Shown here: positions 18,256-28,558 of the stretch, one piece after another | How positions within the stretch are numbered: the stretch's first letter is position 1 | Layout: each line of letters opens with the position of its first letter | NCBI RefSeq assembly: GCF_016907555.1 | Contig: NZ_JAFBCE010000001.1 | Location: forward strand, 372,001-436,000 | Direction of reading: 5' to 3' | DNA: 64,000 bases | Source: Microbacterium laevaniformans | GTDB lineage: Bacteria; Actinomycetota; Actinomycetes; Actinomycetales; Microbacteriaceae | Notes under the pieces: model-generated | Seen by the model: only the letters and a program-made list of their open reading frames with translations | The model's database searches: none | Told to the model about the DNA's origin: nothing | Translations under genes and position numbers: made by a program

Positions 18256-19944
18256 GTGGGCTACATCGACATCGCCGCCGTCTCCTTCGTGCTGCCAGAC
18301 GGGCGCCCCCTGCTCGACGAGGTGACGTTCCGGGTCGCCGACGGCAAGACGACGGCCCTCATCGGCCCCAACGGGGCCGGCAAGACCACGCTCCTGCGTC
18401 TCGTCCGCGGTGAGCTCGCCCCGCCGTCGGGCGTCGTCACGATCGACGGCGGACTGGGTGTCATGGACCAGTTCGTCGGTCACGGCACGGCGGAGCAGTC
18501 CATCCACGACCTCCTGGTCTCGGTCGCCCCGGCGCGCGTGGGCACGGCAGCACGCGAGCTCGAGGATGCCGAGGCCGCCATCATCGACCGCGACGACCTC
18601 GACACGCAGATGCGGTACGCGAGCGCGCTGGCGGATTACGCCGAGGCGGGCGGCTACGAGTACGAGACCGTCTGGGACACCTGCACGATCGCGGCTCTCG
18701 GCATCCCCTTCGCCCGTGCCCGCTTCCGCGAGCTGACCACCCTCTCGGGCGGTGAGCAGAAGCGTCTCGCACTCGAAGCCCTGCTGCGCGGGCCGGACGA
18801 GGTGCTGCTGCTCGACGAACCCGACAACTACCTCGATGTGCCCGGAAAGCGCTGGCTCGAGGAGCGTCTGCGCGAGACGCCGAAGACCGTGCTGCTCGTC
18901 TCCCACGACCGCGAGCTGCTGGCGCGTGCCGCCGACCGCATCGTGACGCTGGAGCCGGGCGGCGCCGGCAGCAGCGCCTGGGTGCCCGGCGGCGGCTTCG
19001 ACGGCTACCACGCCGCGCGCGAAGACCGGATGGCTCGACTCGACGAGCTGCGCCGCCGGTGGGATGAGCAGCACCTCAAACTGCAGCGGTTCGTCGCCGA
19101 CATGAAGGCGAAGGCGGCCGCCAGTGACGAGTTCGCCTCCCGTTACCGTGCCGCCCAGACCCGGCTTCGTCGTTTCGAAGACGCCGGCCCGCCCGAGGAA
19201 CGTCCCCCCGCGCAGAACCTCGACCTGCGCCTGCGCGGCGCGCGCACCGGCAAGCGCGCCGTCGTCGCGGAACGCCTGGAGCTGACCGGCCTGATGAAGC
19301 CGTTCGATCTGGAGGTCTGGTTCGGCGATCGCATCGCCGTGCTGGGCTCGAACGGATCGGGCAAGTCGCACTTTCTGCGGCTGCTGGCTCGCGGCGGCAC
19401 CGACCCCGACGCCCTCCTCGGGCACGTCACCGAGCTCGGCGTCGCGCTCGAGCCGGTCGCCCACAGCGGGCGCGCGGTGCTCGGCGCCCGTGTGCGGCCC
19501 GGGTGGTTCGCTCAGACGCACCGCCATCCCGAGTACGCGGGGCGTTCGCTGCTCGACATCCTCCACCGTGGCGACGACCGCCGCGCCGGGATGCCGCGGG
19601 ATGCCGCCAGCTCGGCGCTCGACCGCTACGGCCTGCTCCGTCAGGCGGAGCAGAGCTTCGACAGCCTGTCGGGCGGGCAGCAGGCGCGCTTCCAGGTGCT
19701 GCTGCTGGAGCTGTCGGGCGCGACGCTGCTGCTGCTGGACGAGCCCACCGACAACCTCGACCTCGTCTCGGCGGAAGCGCTCGAAGAGGCGCTCGGCCGG
19801 TTCGAGGGCACGGTGCTGGCGGTCACGCACGATCGCTGGTTCGCGCGTTCCTTCGATCGCTTCCTGGTCTTCGGTGCGGACGGTCGGGTCGTCGAGTCCG
19901 ATGAGCCGGTCTGGGATGAGACGCGGGTGGCGCGGGCGCGGTAG
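18256..19944 (+). CDS. ABC-F family ATPase
   Basis: A 562-residue protein with two ABC domains and no membrane segment, the layout of ABC-F proteins that act on ribosomes as translation factors or antibiotic-protection factors. First domain: Walker A GPNGAGKTT, signature LSGGEQKR, Walker B LLLDEPDNYLD. A basic, helical linker follows (about residues 265-330, with many Arg/Lys), then the second domain: GSNGSGKS, LSGGQQARF, LLLDEPTDNLD and switch His in VTHDRW. GTG 18256 has AAGGA at a good distance and removes 17 upstream residues of unlikely sequence. Whether it gives antibiotic resistance cannot be read from sequence. Confidence 0.9.
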   Translation: MGYIDIAAVSFVLPDGRPLLDEVTFRVADGKTTALIGPNGAGKTTLLRLVRGELAPPSGVVTIDGGLGVMDQFVGHGTAEQSIHDLLVSVAPARVGTAARELEDAEAAIIDRDDLDTQMRYASALADYAEAGGYEYETVWDTCTIAALGIPFARARFRELTTLSGGEQKRLALEALLRGPDEVLLLDEPDNYLDVPGKRWLEERLRETPKTVLLVSHDRELLARAADRIVTLEPGGAGSSAWVPGGGFDGYHAAREDRMARLDELRRRWDEQHLKLQRFVADMKAKAAASDEFASRYRAAQTRLRRFEDAGPPEERPPAQNLDLRLRGARTGKRAVVAERLELTGLMKPFDLEVWFGDRIAVLGSNGSGKSHFLRLLARGGTDPDALLGHVTELGVALEPVAHSGRAVLGARVRPGWFAQTHRHPEYAGRSLLDILHRGDDRRAGMPRDAASSALDRYGLLRQAEQSFDSLSGGQQARFQVLLLELSGATLLLLDEPTDNLDLVSAEALEEALGRFEGTVLAVTHDRWFARSFDRFLVFGADGRVVESDEPVWDETRVARAR

Positions 19945-19977
19945 CGCCGCACCCGCGCGGCGTACCCGAGCGACCGG

Positions 19978-21090
19978 TCACCCGCGCGGCAGGCGGAACG
20001 GCTCCGCGGCGCGGGCGTCGGCATCGAGCACCAGATCGGCGAGGGTGGCGCCCACGCCCGGGGCGAACTTGAAGCCCTGCCCCGAGAATCCGGCGCCCAC
20101 CACCACCGGTCCGACCCGGTCGAGCACGAACGCCTCGGTCGGCGTCGTCGTATAGGTGCAGGAGATCGGGACGGCCGTGTCGGCGTCGAGGCCGGGAAAC
20201 CACTCGCGGACGTAGTCGCGCAGCTCGCGCTGGAGCACCGGGAGGTGCGGGCGCCGGTCGGGATCGATCTCGTCGCCGATGCCGTGGAAGCCGACCTTCA
20301 CGCCCTCGCCCGGTGTCGGCATGCCGTAGACGTTCGCCGGCTGCGAGCCCGGAGCGACGAAGTGGTTGAACGATGGCCAGGGCCCTGCGATGGTCGCCGT
20401 GAAATGCGCCGGGGTCTCCTCCGTCACCCGCAGCGGCGGAAGAGGGATGCCGAGGTCCGCGAGCAGTCCGGAGGTCCAGGCGCCGACGGTCACGACGACC
20501 GTGTCGGCGCGCAGCGTCTCGGCATCTGTCACCACGGTCGCGCCGTCGGCATCGGCTGCGACCGCGCGCACCCGCGTGTTCCACCGCACCTCGCCGCCCC
20601 CGCCGGCGATGCGACGCTCGAGCTCGCGCAGGGTCGCCGCCGCCCGGGCGACGCCGGCGTCGGGGGAGAACAGGACGGTCTCCTCGAAGCGCATCCCCGG
20701 CCAGCGCCGGCCGGCCGCGGCGCCGTCGAGGATCTCCGCCGGGATGCCGCGGGCACCCAGCTCGCCCGCGATCGCCGGCAGATCGCGCGCCGTCGCACTG
20801 CCGAGCGCGAGTCCCGACCCGTGCGAGACGAGGCCGTGCAACCGCAGCAGAGGTTCGCCCTCCACCTCGCCGAGCGCATCCCAGCCTTCGCGCGCGCGGA
20901 CCAGCAGGTCGAGGTAGTGGGCGTCGCCGTACGCATTGTTGAAGTTGCGGGTCTCGCCGTGCGAGGCGCCCTCGTGGTGGCCGCGGGCGAACCGCTCCAG
21001 CACGATCGGGCGCTCGCCGCGGCGCACGAGCTGCCACGCCGTCGCGAGTCCCATGACCCCGCCGCCCACGACGATGATGCGTTCCGACAT
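19978..21090 (-). CDS. solA: FAD-dependent amine oxidase, monomeric sarcosine oxidase / N-methyltryptophan oxidase type
   Basis: A 370-residue flavoenzyme that would oxidise an N-methylated amino acid to the free amine, formaldehyde and hydrogen peroxide. The N-terminus has the FAD Rossmann motif VVGGGVMGLATAWQL; ASHGETRNFNNAYGD is the family's flavin-phosphate region. Cys311 in SCTYTTTPTEAFVLD corresponds to the cysteine that binds FAD covalently in monomeric sarcosine oxidase, and GFSGQGFKFAPGVG is the C-terminal dinucleotide-contacting motif. The substrate (sarcosine, N-methyltryptophan or similar) is not fixed by these motifs. A GGGAGAAGGGA ribosome site precedes the ATG. Single gene. Confidence 0.85.
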   Translation of the reverse strand: MSERIIVVGGGVMGLATAWQLVRRGERPIVLERFARGHHEGASHGETRNFNNAYGDAHYLDLLVRAREGWDALGEVEGEPLLRLHGLVSHGSGLALGSATARDLPAIAGELGARGIPAEILDGAAAGRRWPGMRFEETVLFSPDAGVARAAATLRELERRIAGGGGEVRWNTRVRAVAADADGATVVTDAETLRADTVVVTVGAWTSGLLADLGIPLPPLRVTEETPAHFTATIAGPWPSFNHFVAPGSQPANVYGMPTPGEGVKVGFHGIGDEIDPDRRPHLPVLQRELRDYVREWFPGLDADTAVPISCTYTTTPTEAFVLDRVGPVVVGAGFSGQGFKFAPGVGATLADLVLDADARAAEPFRLPRG

Positions 21091-21158
21091 GGCATCCCTT
21101 CTCCCGGTGCTCCCATCCTGCCGTGTGGGCGTCGCGGGGTGAGGGCGGGCACCGCGAG

Positions 21159-21164
21159 TAGGCT
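21159..21164 (+). promoter_or_regulatory. -10 box (TAGGCT) of guaB3
   Basis: TAGGCT ends 6 nt before GTG 21171. The next in-frame ATG is at 21177; the fixed spacing of presumed leaderless genes here favours the GTG. Confidence 0.45.
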
Positions 21165-21170
21165 GAGGGG

Positions 21171-22298
21171 GTGACCATGGAGATCGAGCTCGGCCGCGCC
21201 AAGCGCGCCCGCCGTGCCTACGCGTTCGACGACATCGCGGTCGTGCCTTCGCGGCGCACCCGCAACCCCGAAGACGTGTCGACCGCCTGGTCGATCGATG
21301 CCTTCGGCTTCGAGATCCCGGTGCTGGGCGCGCCGATGGACTCCGTCATGAGTCCGCGCACCGCCGTCATGCTCGGCCAGCTCGGCGGGCTGGGCGTGCT
21401 CGACCTCGAGGGCGTGTGGACACGCTACGACGACCCCGAGCCGCTGCTCGCCGAGATCGCGTCGCTGCCGGCATCCGAGGCGACGCGCCGCATGCAGGAG
21501 CTGTACACCGAGCCGATCAAGCCCGAGCTGGTGCGGGACCGCCTCGCCGAGGTCCGCGAGGCGGGGGTCACGGTCGCCGGATCGCTCACCCCGCAGCGCA
21601 CGCAGGAGCTGTACGAGACCGTCGTCGCCGCCGGCGTCGACCTCTTCGTCATCCGCGGGACCACGGTGTCGGCCGAGCACGTCTCCAGCGTCGACGCGCC
21701 GCTGAACCTCAAGAAGTTCATCTACGACCTCGACGTGCCCGTCATCGTCGGCGGCGCCTCCACCTACACCGCGGCGCTGCATCTCATGCGCACCGGCGCG
21801 GCCGGAGTGCTCGTCGGCTTCGGCGGCGGAGCGGCCTCGACCACCCGCGCGACCCTCGGCATCCATGCACCGATGGCGACGGCCGTCGCCGATGTCGCCG
21901 GCGCGCGCCGCGACTACCTCGACGAGTCGGGCGGCCGCTACGTGCACGTCATCGCCGACGGCGGTGTCGGCACGTCGGGCGACATCGTCAAGGCGCTGGC
22001 GATGGGCGCGGATGCCGTCATGCTCGGCGTCGCGCTCGCGCGCGCGACCGACGCGCCCGGCCGCGGTTACCACTGGGGCCCCGAGGCGCACCACCCGAAG
22101 CTGCCGCGCGGCAAGCGCGTCGAGGTCGGGCAGGTCGCGCCGCTGGAGGAGATCCTCTACGGCCCCGCCCCGGTCGCCGACGGCACCGCGAACCTCATCG
22201 GCGCGCTGAAGAAGTCGATGGCCACCACCGGGTACTCCGACCTCAAGGAGTTCCAGCGCGTCGAGGTCGTCGTCGCGCCCTACATGGCAGGTCGATGA
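21171..22298 (+). CDS. guaB3: GuaB3 family IMP dehydrogenase-related protein, catalytic cysteine absent
   Basis: A 375-residue IMPDH/GMPR-superfamily barrel without CBS domains. It matches the actinobacterial GuaB3 lineage: AFDDIAVVPSRRTRNPEDVSTAW at the start, GAPMDSVMSP, LFVIRGTTVSAEHVSS, RYVHVIADGGVGTSGDIVKALAMGADAVMLG and TTGYSDLKEFQ at the end. Where IMPDH and GMP reductase have GPGSxCTTR, this protein reads GFGGGAASTTR, so the nucleophilic Cys is missing, as in the actinobacterial homologues I know. Their function is unsettled. First gene of a unit with surf1 (4-bp overlap), close to DUF3817-guaA. Confidence 0.93.
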   Translation: MTMEIELGRAKRARRAYAFDDIAVVPSRRTRNPEDVSTAWSIDAFGFEIPVLGAPMDSVMSPRTAVMLGQLGGLGVLDLEGVWTRYDDPEPLLAEIASLPASEATRRMQELYTEPIKPELVRDRLAEVREAGVTVAGSLTPQRTQELYETVVAAGVDLFVIRGTTVSAEHVSSVDAPLNLKKFIYDLDVPVIVGGASTYTAALHLMRTGAAGVLVGFGGGAASTTRATLGIHAPMATAVADVAGARRDYLDESGGRYVHVIADGGVGTSGDIVKALAMGADAVMLGVALARATDAPGRGYHWGPEAHHPKLPRGKRVEVGQVAPLEEILYGPAPVADGTANLIGALKKSMATTGYSDLKEFQRVEVVVAPYMAGR

Positions 22299-23119
22299 CC
22301 GCGGAGCCGTTCCCGCCGACGCTGCGCGAGGTCATGCTGCGCCCCTGGTGGCTCGGCATGCTCGTGTTCGCCCTCGTCGTCGCGGCGGTGTTCGCCTGGC
22401 TCGGCCAGTGGCAGCTGGGCCGCGCCATCGACACCTCGCCGCCGGCGCCCGGCGCCACCGAACAGGTGCGCCCGATCGCCGACGTGACCGCGCCCGGCGC
22501 CTACCTGCCCGAGCCGCTCGTCGGTCAGCGCGTCGAGGTCGCCGGATCGTTCGTCCCCGGCGATTTCCTCGTGGTCTCCTCGCGCTTCAACGACGGTCAG
22601 CAGGGGTACTGGGTCACCGGGCAGCTGCGCACCGACGCGGCGACGCCGACCTCCCTGGCCGTCGCCGTCGGCTGGAGCGCCGACCGTGCGGTCGCGGATG
22701 CCGCGGCATCCACCCTCAACGCTGACCCGGGCGGCGCGCTCACCCTCACGGGGCGGCTCATCGCCGACGAGGGGCCCGTCGCGCCCCCGCGCGGGGCCGC
22801 GGACACCGAGATGACGCGGATGTCGCCGGCCGCGCTGCTGAGCTGGTGGCATGACACCGAGGAGCTGTCGGTGTACCGCTCGTACCTCGTCGCCGACGCC
22901 GGCGAACCCCTCGTGGGCGGGCTCGTCGCGATCGACTCGCCGGCGCCGGCGGAGGGCTCCAGCGTCAACTGGCTGAACATCTTCTACGCCGTCGAATGGG
23001 CCATCTTCGCGGGCTTCGCGTTCTACATGTGGTACCGGCTCGCACGCGACGCGTGGGAGAAGGAGGTCGAGGCGCTGGAGGAGGCGCAGGCCGCCGGAGC
23101 GGCCGCGCACGCCGACTAG
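22295..23119 (+). CDS. SURF1 family protein
   Basis: A 274-residue inner-membrane protein with one helix near each end (residues 19-38, MLVFALVVAAVFAWLGQWQL, and about 235-255) and an extracytoplasmic domain between. GQWQLGRA after the first helix and VEVAGSFVPGDFLVVSSR match the SURF1 pattern. SURF1 proteins assist assembly of cytochrome c oxidase, probably heme a insertion into subunit I. The gene overlaps guaB3 by 4 bp; the link is probably transcriptional rather than functional. Confidence 0.88.
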   Translation: MTAEPFPPTLREVMLRPWWLGMLVFALVVAAVFAWLGQWQLGRAIDTSPPAPGATEQVRPIADVTAPGAYLPEPLVGQRVEVAGSFVPGDFLVVSSRFNDGQQGYWVTGQLRTDAATPTSLAVAVGWSADRAVADAAASTLNADPGGALTLTGRLIADEGPVAPPRGAADTEMTRMSPAALLSWWHDTEELSVYRSYLVADAGEPLVGGLVAIDSPAPAEGSSVNWLNIFYAVEWAIFAGFAFYMWYRLARDAWEKEVEALEEAQAAGAAAHAD

Positions 23120-23122
23120 ACT
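23117..23122 (+). promoter_or_regulatory. -10 box (TAGACT) for the DUF3817-guaA unit
   Basis: TAGACT overlaps the stop of the surf1 gene (TAG at 23117) and ends 7 nt before ATG 23130, with no ribosome site between; probably a leaderless start. Confidence 0.5.
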
Positions 23123-23129
23123 TGACGGC

Positions 23130-23596
23130 ATGCCTCAGCCCAAACTCGCCAGTTTTCCGGCGATCCGCGGGGCGCTCAGGTTCTACCAGATCGCCTCGGT
23201 GATCACGGGTGTGATGCTGCTGTCGCTGTGCGCCGAGATGATCGTGAAGTACGCGTTCGGCTACGAGCTGTTCGCGGGCGGGTCCGGGGGAGCGCTGTGG
23301 CTGCACCCCGTAGCCCTCGACGGCGGCGCCGACCTCACCGGCGGAGCGATCAACCTCTCCACCGGCATCCTCATCGCGCACGGGTGGTTCTACGTCGTCT
23401 ACCTCTTCGCGTGCTTCCGCGTCTGGAGCCTCATGCGCTGGGGTTTCGTGCGCTTCATCGTGCTCGCACTCGGCGGCATCGTGCCGCTGCTGTCGTTCTT
23501 CATGGAGGCGCGCGTCGCGCGCGAGGTGCGGGCCTACCTCGCCCAGCGCGAAGCCGACGAATCCTCCGCCTCGATCCCCGCCACGGAAGGCAGCCG

Positions 23597-23600
<4 letters not shown>
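23130..23600 (+). CDS. DUF3817 integral membrane protein
   Basis: A 156-residue protein with three clear hydrophobic segments: [37 protein letters not shown] and [21 protein letters not shown]. The [13 protein letters not shown] start, [10 protein letters not shown] and closing [10 protein letters not shown] fit DUF3817, a family of unknown role that commonly sits just upstream of guaA in actinobacteria. Its stop overlaps the guaA start by 4 bp (GTGA). Confidence 0.85.
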
Positions 23601-25180
<1,580 letters not shown>

Positions 25181-25186
25181 TCTGAC

Positions 25187-25229
25187 CGGATGCCGGGATC
25201 GCGGGGACTGCCCCGGGTCCCGGCATCCG
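25187..25229 (+). terminator. Terminator of guaA
   Basis: CGGATGCCGGGA and TCCCGGCATCCG form a perfect 12-bp outer stem, with further pairing of GGGG and CCCC inside, seven bases after the guaA stop. Confidence 0.7.
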
Positions 25230-25433
25230 TCATTGCGGGGTGCATCGCCGGCCCATGACACCGGGGCGCGATGTTCCGTATTCAGTCTCGGCGGAGTTGC
25301 TGCGACACCGCTCCCGGGTGGTGGCGCGGCCGACACCGAGATGCCGCCGCGCGCAGACTGAGTACGGAACGGCCGGGGGCGGGGTCGGGGGCGGGGTCGG
25401 GAAGCCGGGCCCGCGGGATGCCGAGGCATGCGA
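25230..25433. other. Non-coding stretch between guaA and the convergent BI-1 gene
   Basis: It holds the compound palindrome described at 25273-25370 and a short G-rich run (GGGGGCGGGGTCGGGGGCGG near 25375). No open frame with coding character was seen. Confidence 0.6.
25273..25370. repeat. 98-bp palindromic element
   Basis: GTTCCGTATTCAGTCT at the left and AGACTGAGTACGGAAC at the right are inverted repeats matching at 15 of 16 positions; the G+C-rich interior has weaker internal pairing. It lies in a convergent intergenic region. Confidence 0.7.
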
Positions 25434-25465
25434 AAGGCCCGCCCGGCGCGAGCCGGACGGGCCTT
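25434..25465 (-). terminator. Terminator of the BI-1 family gene
   Basis: AAGGCCCGCCCGGC and GCCGGACGGGCCTT make a 14-bp stem with one mismatch and a 4-base loop. On the minus strand it follows the gene's stop by about 20 bp and ends in a short T run. Confidence 0.75.
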
Positions 25466-25486
25466 CGTGCGCGGATGCGTCGCGCG

Positions 25487-26404
25487 CTAGTTGTTGCCGC
25501 GCAGGATCGCGATCATGCGCAGGATCTCGATGTAGAGCCAGACGACCGTCACCATGATGCCGAAGCCGCCGAGCCAGCCGAACTCGCGGGGCGCGCCGTT
25601 GCGGACGCCCTGCTGGATCTGGTCGAAGTCCTGCACGAGCGAGTAGGCGGCCATGATGACCACGAGCACACCGATGATCAGGCCGATCGGAATGCCGGCG
25701 ATCTTCGCGCTGTACAGGCCGAAGGCGCCGGGCGCGATTCCCGTCCACATCAGCACCAGGTTGATGAGGCCGAAGACGAGATAGCCGACCATCGCGATCA
25801 GGAAGATCTTGTTGGCGCGCGCGCTCGCGCGCACCTTGCCGCTCGCGAACAGGGCGAGGGTCACACCGACGACGGCGAAGGTGGCGATCGTGGCCTGCAT
25901 GACGATGCCGGGCCAGATGAACTCGAAGTAGGCCGAGATGCCGCCGACGAACAGGCCCTCGAAGGCCGCGTAGCCGAAGATCAGCGCGGGGCGGATCTTC
26001 TTGCGCGACGTGAACGAGACGACCATCGCCAGCACGAAGCCGCCGAGCATGCCGATGATCCACGGCACGATCGTGATCTGCGAGGAACGTGCGACGTCGG
26101 TGGGCGAGAAGGCGCCGCCCAGCGTCCACACCCAGCCGATGACGGCCGTGACGAGGAGGATCGCGAACAGGCCCACCGTCTTGGCGACGGTGTCCTCGAC
26201 GGTCATGCGGCCGGTCTGGTGCGACGCGGCGGCGGGGGCGGCGAAAGCGCCCTCGAGCTGGGCGTTCACCGCGGCATCCGTCACCTGGTGCGACGTCGCG
26301 GCGTAGCCGGTCGAGGCGCCGGGCTGCGGCGCGGCGGGCGGCGTGAGGCCGGGACGCTGCTCTTGGAAGGCGGGGTTGTTGAAGGCGAAGTTGCCGGAGG
26401 CCAT
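25487..26404 (-). CDS. Bax inhibitor-1/YccA family membrane protein
   Basis: A 305-residue protein: a soluble N-terminus of about 70 residues (Pro/Ala/Gln-rich), then seven hydrophobic segments typical of the BI-1 (TMBIM) fold. Diagnostic are SSQITIVPWIIGMLGGFVLAM, FGYAAFEGLFVGGISAYFE, which is the signature of the YbhL/YccA subgroup, and the closing WLYIEILRMIAILRGNN with the paired acidic residues in EILR upstream. BI-1 proteins in other species are pH-sensitive calcium leak channels; the role in actinobacteria is not established. ATG 26404 is preceded by GGAG and AGAG; a longer start at 26431 is possible but lacks support. Confidence 0.88.
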   Translation of the reverse strand: MASGNFAFNNPAFQEQRPGLTPPAAPQPGASTGYAATSHQVTDAAVNAQLEGAFAAPAAASHQTGRMTVEDTVAKTVGLFAILLVTAVIGWVWTLGGAFSPTDVARSSQITIVPWIIGMLGGFVLAMVVSFTSRKKIRPALIFGYAAFEGLFVGGISAYFEFIWPGIVMQATIATFAVVGVTLALFASGKVRASARANKIFLIAMVGYLVFGLINLVLMWTGIAPGAFGLYSAKIAGIPIGLIIGVLVVIMAAYSLVQDFDQIQQGVRNGAPREFGWLGGFGIMVTVVWLYIEILRMIAILRGNN

Positions 26405-26544
26405 GGTCTCTTTCCACTCCCTAGGGTGCACCGGTCGGGTGCACAGCGCGGTGCTGTGGATAACAGGCTATCGGACGGTCGTGCCGCATCGTCGGGCGCC
26501 GGCTGTGTCGCTGCTGTGAAGCCGCTCAGACGAACCTCGATCGG

Positions 26545-26550
26545 TAGCCT
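26545..26550 (+). promoter_or_regulatory. -10 box (TAGCCT) of the glycerophosphodiesterase gene
   Basis: TAGCCT ends 6 nt before ATG 26557 with no ribosome site; probably leaderless. Confidence 0.45.
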
Positions 26551-26556
26551 GGAGCC

Positions 26557-27549
26557 ATGCCTCGTGCCCGCCCGTTGGTGATCGGTCACCGTGGTGCCCC
26601 CGGATACCGCCCCGAGCACACCCGCTCCTCCTACGAGCTGGCGCTGGCGATGGGAGTGGATGCCGTCGAACCGGATGTCGTCTTCACGAAGGACGCGGTG
26701 GCCGTCGTCCGGCATGAGAACGAGATCTCGGGGACGACCGACGTCGCCGAGCGCTGCGAGTTCGCGGACCGCCGCACGACCAAGCCGGTCGACGGTGTGC
26801 CGCAGACGGGCTGGTTCACGGAGGACTTCACCTGGGCGGAGCTGTCGACGCTGCGCTGTCGCGAACGGCTGTCGCACCTGCGCCGCGGCAGCGCGGCCTT
26901 CGACGACACGGAGCCGCCGCTGCGCCTGCGCGACCTGCTCGATCTCGTCGCGGCGGCCTCACATCAGCAGGGGCGCGACATCGGCATCGTCCTGGAGATC
27001 AAGCACGCCACCTACTTCGGGTCGCGGGGGTTCGATGTCGCGGCGCTCATCGCCGCGGAACTGCGCGCCGCGGGGTGGGCGGAGGGAGCGCGCTCGCTGT
27101 TCGTGGAGTCGTTCGAGCTCGCCGTGCTGCGCGAGCTGCGTGCCCGCGGCATCCGCGCGACATACGTCTACCTCGTCGAGGCCGACGGCGCGCCGTTCGA
27201 TCTCGTCGCGACCCACGGCGCGGCGGCAACGCCGTATCGCGACCAGGTCAGCGCCGACGGGCTGGCGCGGCTGGCGGACGAGGTGGACGGCATCAGCGTC
27301 GACAAGGCGATGCTGCTGAGTCCGGCGCTGCGGGGGGCCGAGCTGGTCGCCGACGCCCACGCGGAGGGGCTCGCGGTGTTCACGTGGACGTGTCGTCCCG
27401 AGAACGCGTTCCTGACGCCCGCCTTCCGCCGCGGAGGCGACGACGCTGCCTTCGGCGATTACGCCGCCGAGTGGGGCGTGATTCGGGATGCCGGCCTCGA
27501 CGGCGTCTTCGTCGATCACGCCGACCTCGGGGTGGCGTTCTTCCGCTGA
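26557..27549 (+). CDS. Cytoplasmic glycerophosphodiester phosphodiesterase (GDPD family)
   Basis: A 330-residue TIM-barrel enzyme that would release glycerol-3-phosphate from deacylated phospholipids. It shows the catalytic HRG..PEHT pattern (IGHRGAPGYRPEHTRSSYELAL), the metal-binding EPDV, then VVRHENEISGTTDVAERCEF, which marks the GlpQ-like branch, and EIKHATYF. There is no signal peptide, unlike periplasmic GlpQ, so the enzyme acts in the cytoplasm or is exported by unknown means. Single gene. Confidence 0.9.
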   Translation: MPRARPLVIGHRGAPGYRPEHTRSSYELALAMGVDAVEPDVVFTKDAVAVVRHENEISGTTDVAERCEFADRRTTKPVDGVPQTGWFTEDFTWAELSTLRCRERLSHLRRGSAAFDDTEPPLRLRDLLDLVAAASHQQGRDIGIVLEIKHATYFGSRGFDVAALIAAELRAAGWAEGARSLFVESFELAVLRELRARGIRATYVYLVEADGAPFDLVATHGAAATPYRDQVSADGLARLADEVDGISVDKAMLLSPALRGAELVADAHAEGLAVFTWTCRPENAFLTPAFRRGGDDAAFGDYAAEWGVIRDAGLDGVFVDHADLGVAFFR

Positions 27550-27613
27550 CCAGCCCTCACCACGGCCGCTGAGTGTTCACCGTGCGCTTCGCAGCCCCGG
27601 CACAGCTCTCGCA

Positions 27614-27619
27614 TAGGGT
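27614..27619 (+). promoter_or_regulatory. -10 box (TAGGGT) of the two-gene ABC unit
   Basis: TAGGGT ends 6 nt before ATG 27626 with no Shine-Dalgarno sequence; probably leaderless. Confidence 0.45.
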
Positions 27620-27625
27620 GAGGGC

Positions 27626-28558
27626 ATGACCCTCCCCGGCATCGTCGTCACCGGAGTGCGCCGCTCGTTCGGACACGTGCATGCCGTGCGCGATGTCTCG
27701 TTGGAGGCGCGGGCGGGCGCCGTCACCGGCCTCGTCGGACCGAACGGCTCGGGCAAGACCACGCTCATGCTCATGCTGGCCTCGCTCCTCGCCCCCGACG
27801 CGGGCACCATCCGCATCGGCGGCGTCGACCCCCTCGCCGAGCCCGCCGCCGCCCGCGCGCTGCTCGGCTGGATGCCCGACGCCCTCGGCGCATGGCCGAC
27901 CCTCACCGCCCGCGAGACGCTCGTCATGACCGGCCGCCTCTACGGCTTGGATGCCGAGGCCGCCCGGGCGGGCGCCGCACGGCTGCTCGACGAGGTGGGG
28001 CTCGGGACGCTGTCCGATGCGCCGGCACGCGTGCTGTCGCGGGGACAGAAGCAGCGCCTCGGTCTCGCGCGCGCCCTCGTGCACGATCCCCGCGTACTGC
28101 TGCTGGATGAGCCGGCCTCGGGCCTGGATCCGCAGGCGCGCATCGACCTGCGCGTGCTGCTGCGCCGCCTCGCCGCCGAGGGGCGCACCATCCTCATCTC
28201 CAGTCACATCCTCTCCGAGCTCGAGGAAGTCGTCGACGAGGCGGTGTTCCTCGTCGACGGCACCACGGTGAGCAGTGAGCGGGTCGCGGCGGCGGCGACA
28301 CGCCTGCGGACGTGGCGCATCCGCCTCGCCGACCGTGATGCGACGGCGGCGGCGCTGCCGGTCGCCCAGACACTGGGCCTGGACGCCGCCCTCGTCCCGA
28401 TCGATCGGCGCGACCTGCTGGTCTCGTTCGCGAGCGATGACGACGCGGCATCCGCTCTCGCCGCCCTCGTCGGGGCCGGCCTGCCGGTCGCGGAGTTCGC
28501 GGCGGCGACGGGACTTCTGGAACACACGTTCCTCGACCTCCGGGGAGAACGCTCATGA
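27626..28558 (+). CDS. ABC transporter ATP-binding protein (DrrA/CcmA-like export type)
   Basis: A 310-residue ATPase with Walker A GPNGSGKTT, signature LSRGQKQRLGLARAL (SR in place of SG, a common variant), Walker B LLLDEPASGLDP and switch His in SSHILSELEE. The last 90 residues form the small C-terminal domain seen in ATPases paired with ABC-2 type permeases. It overlaps the permease gene by 4 bp, so the two form one exporter. The cargo is unknown. Confidence 0.9.
   Translation: MTLPGIVVTGVRRSFGHVHAVRDVSLEARAGAVTGLVGPNGSGKTTLMLMLASLLAPDAGTIRIGGVDPLAEPAAARALLGWMPDALGAWPTLTARETLVMTGRLYGLDAEAARAGAARLLDEVGLGTLSDAPARVLSRGQKQRLGLARALVHDPRVLLLDEPASGLDPQARIDLRVLLRRLAAEGRTILISSHILSELEEVVDEAVFLVDGTTVSSERVAAAATRLRTWRIRLADRDATAAALPVAQTLGLDAALVPIDRRDLLVSFASDDDAASALAALVGAGLPVAEFAAATGLLEHTFLDLRGERS

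Noticed and set aside
18067..19830. A 587-residue minus-strand open frame opposite the ABC-F gene
   Set aside because: The plus strand has two full ABC domains; the minus frame is a G+C shadow.
25375..25400. G-rich run as a G-quadruplex regulator
   Set aside because: Runs of G are short and broken by T and C, lie between terminators of convergent genes, and nothing else supports a role.
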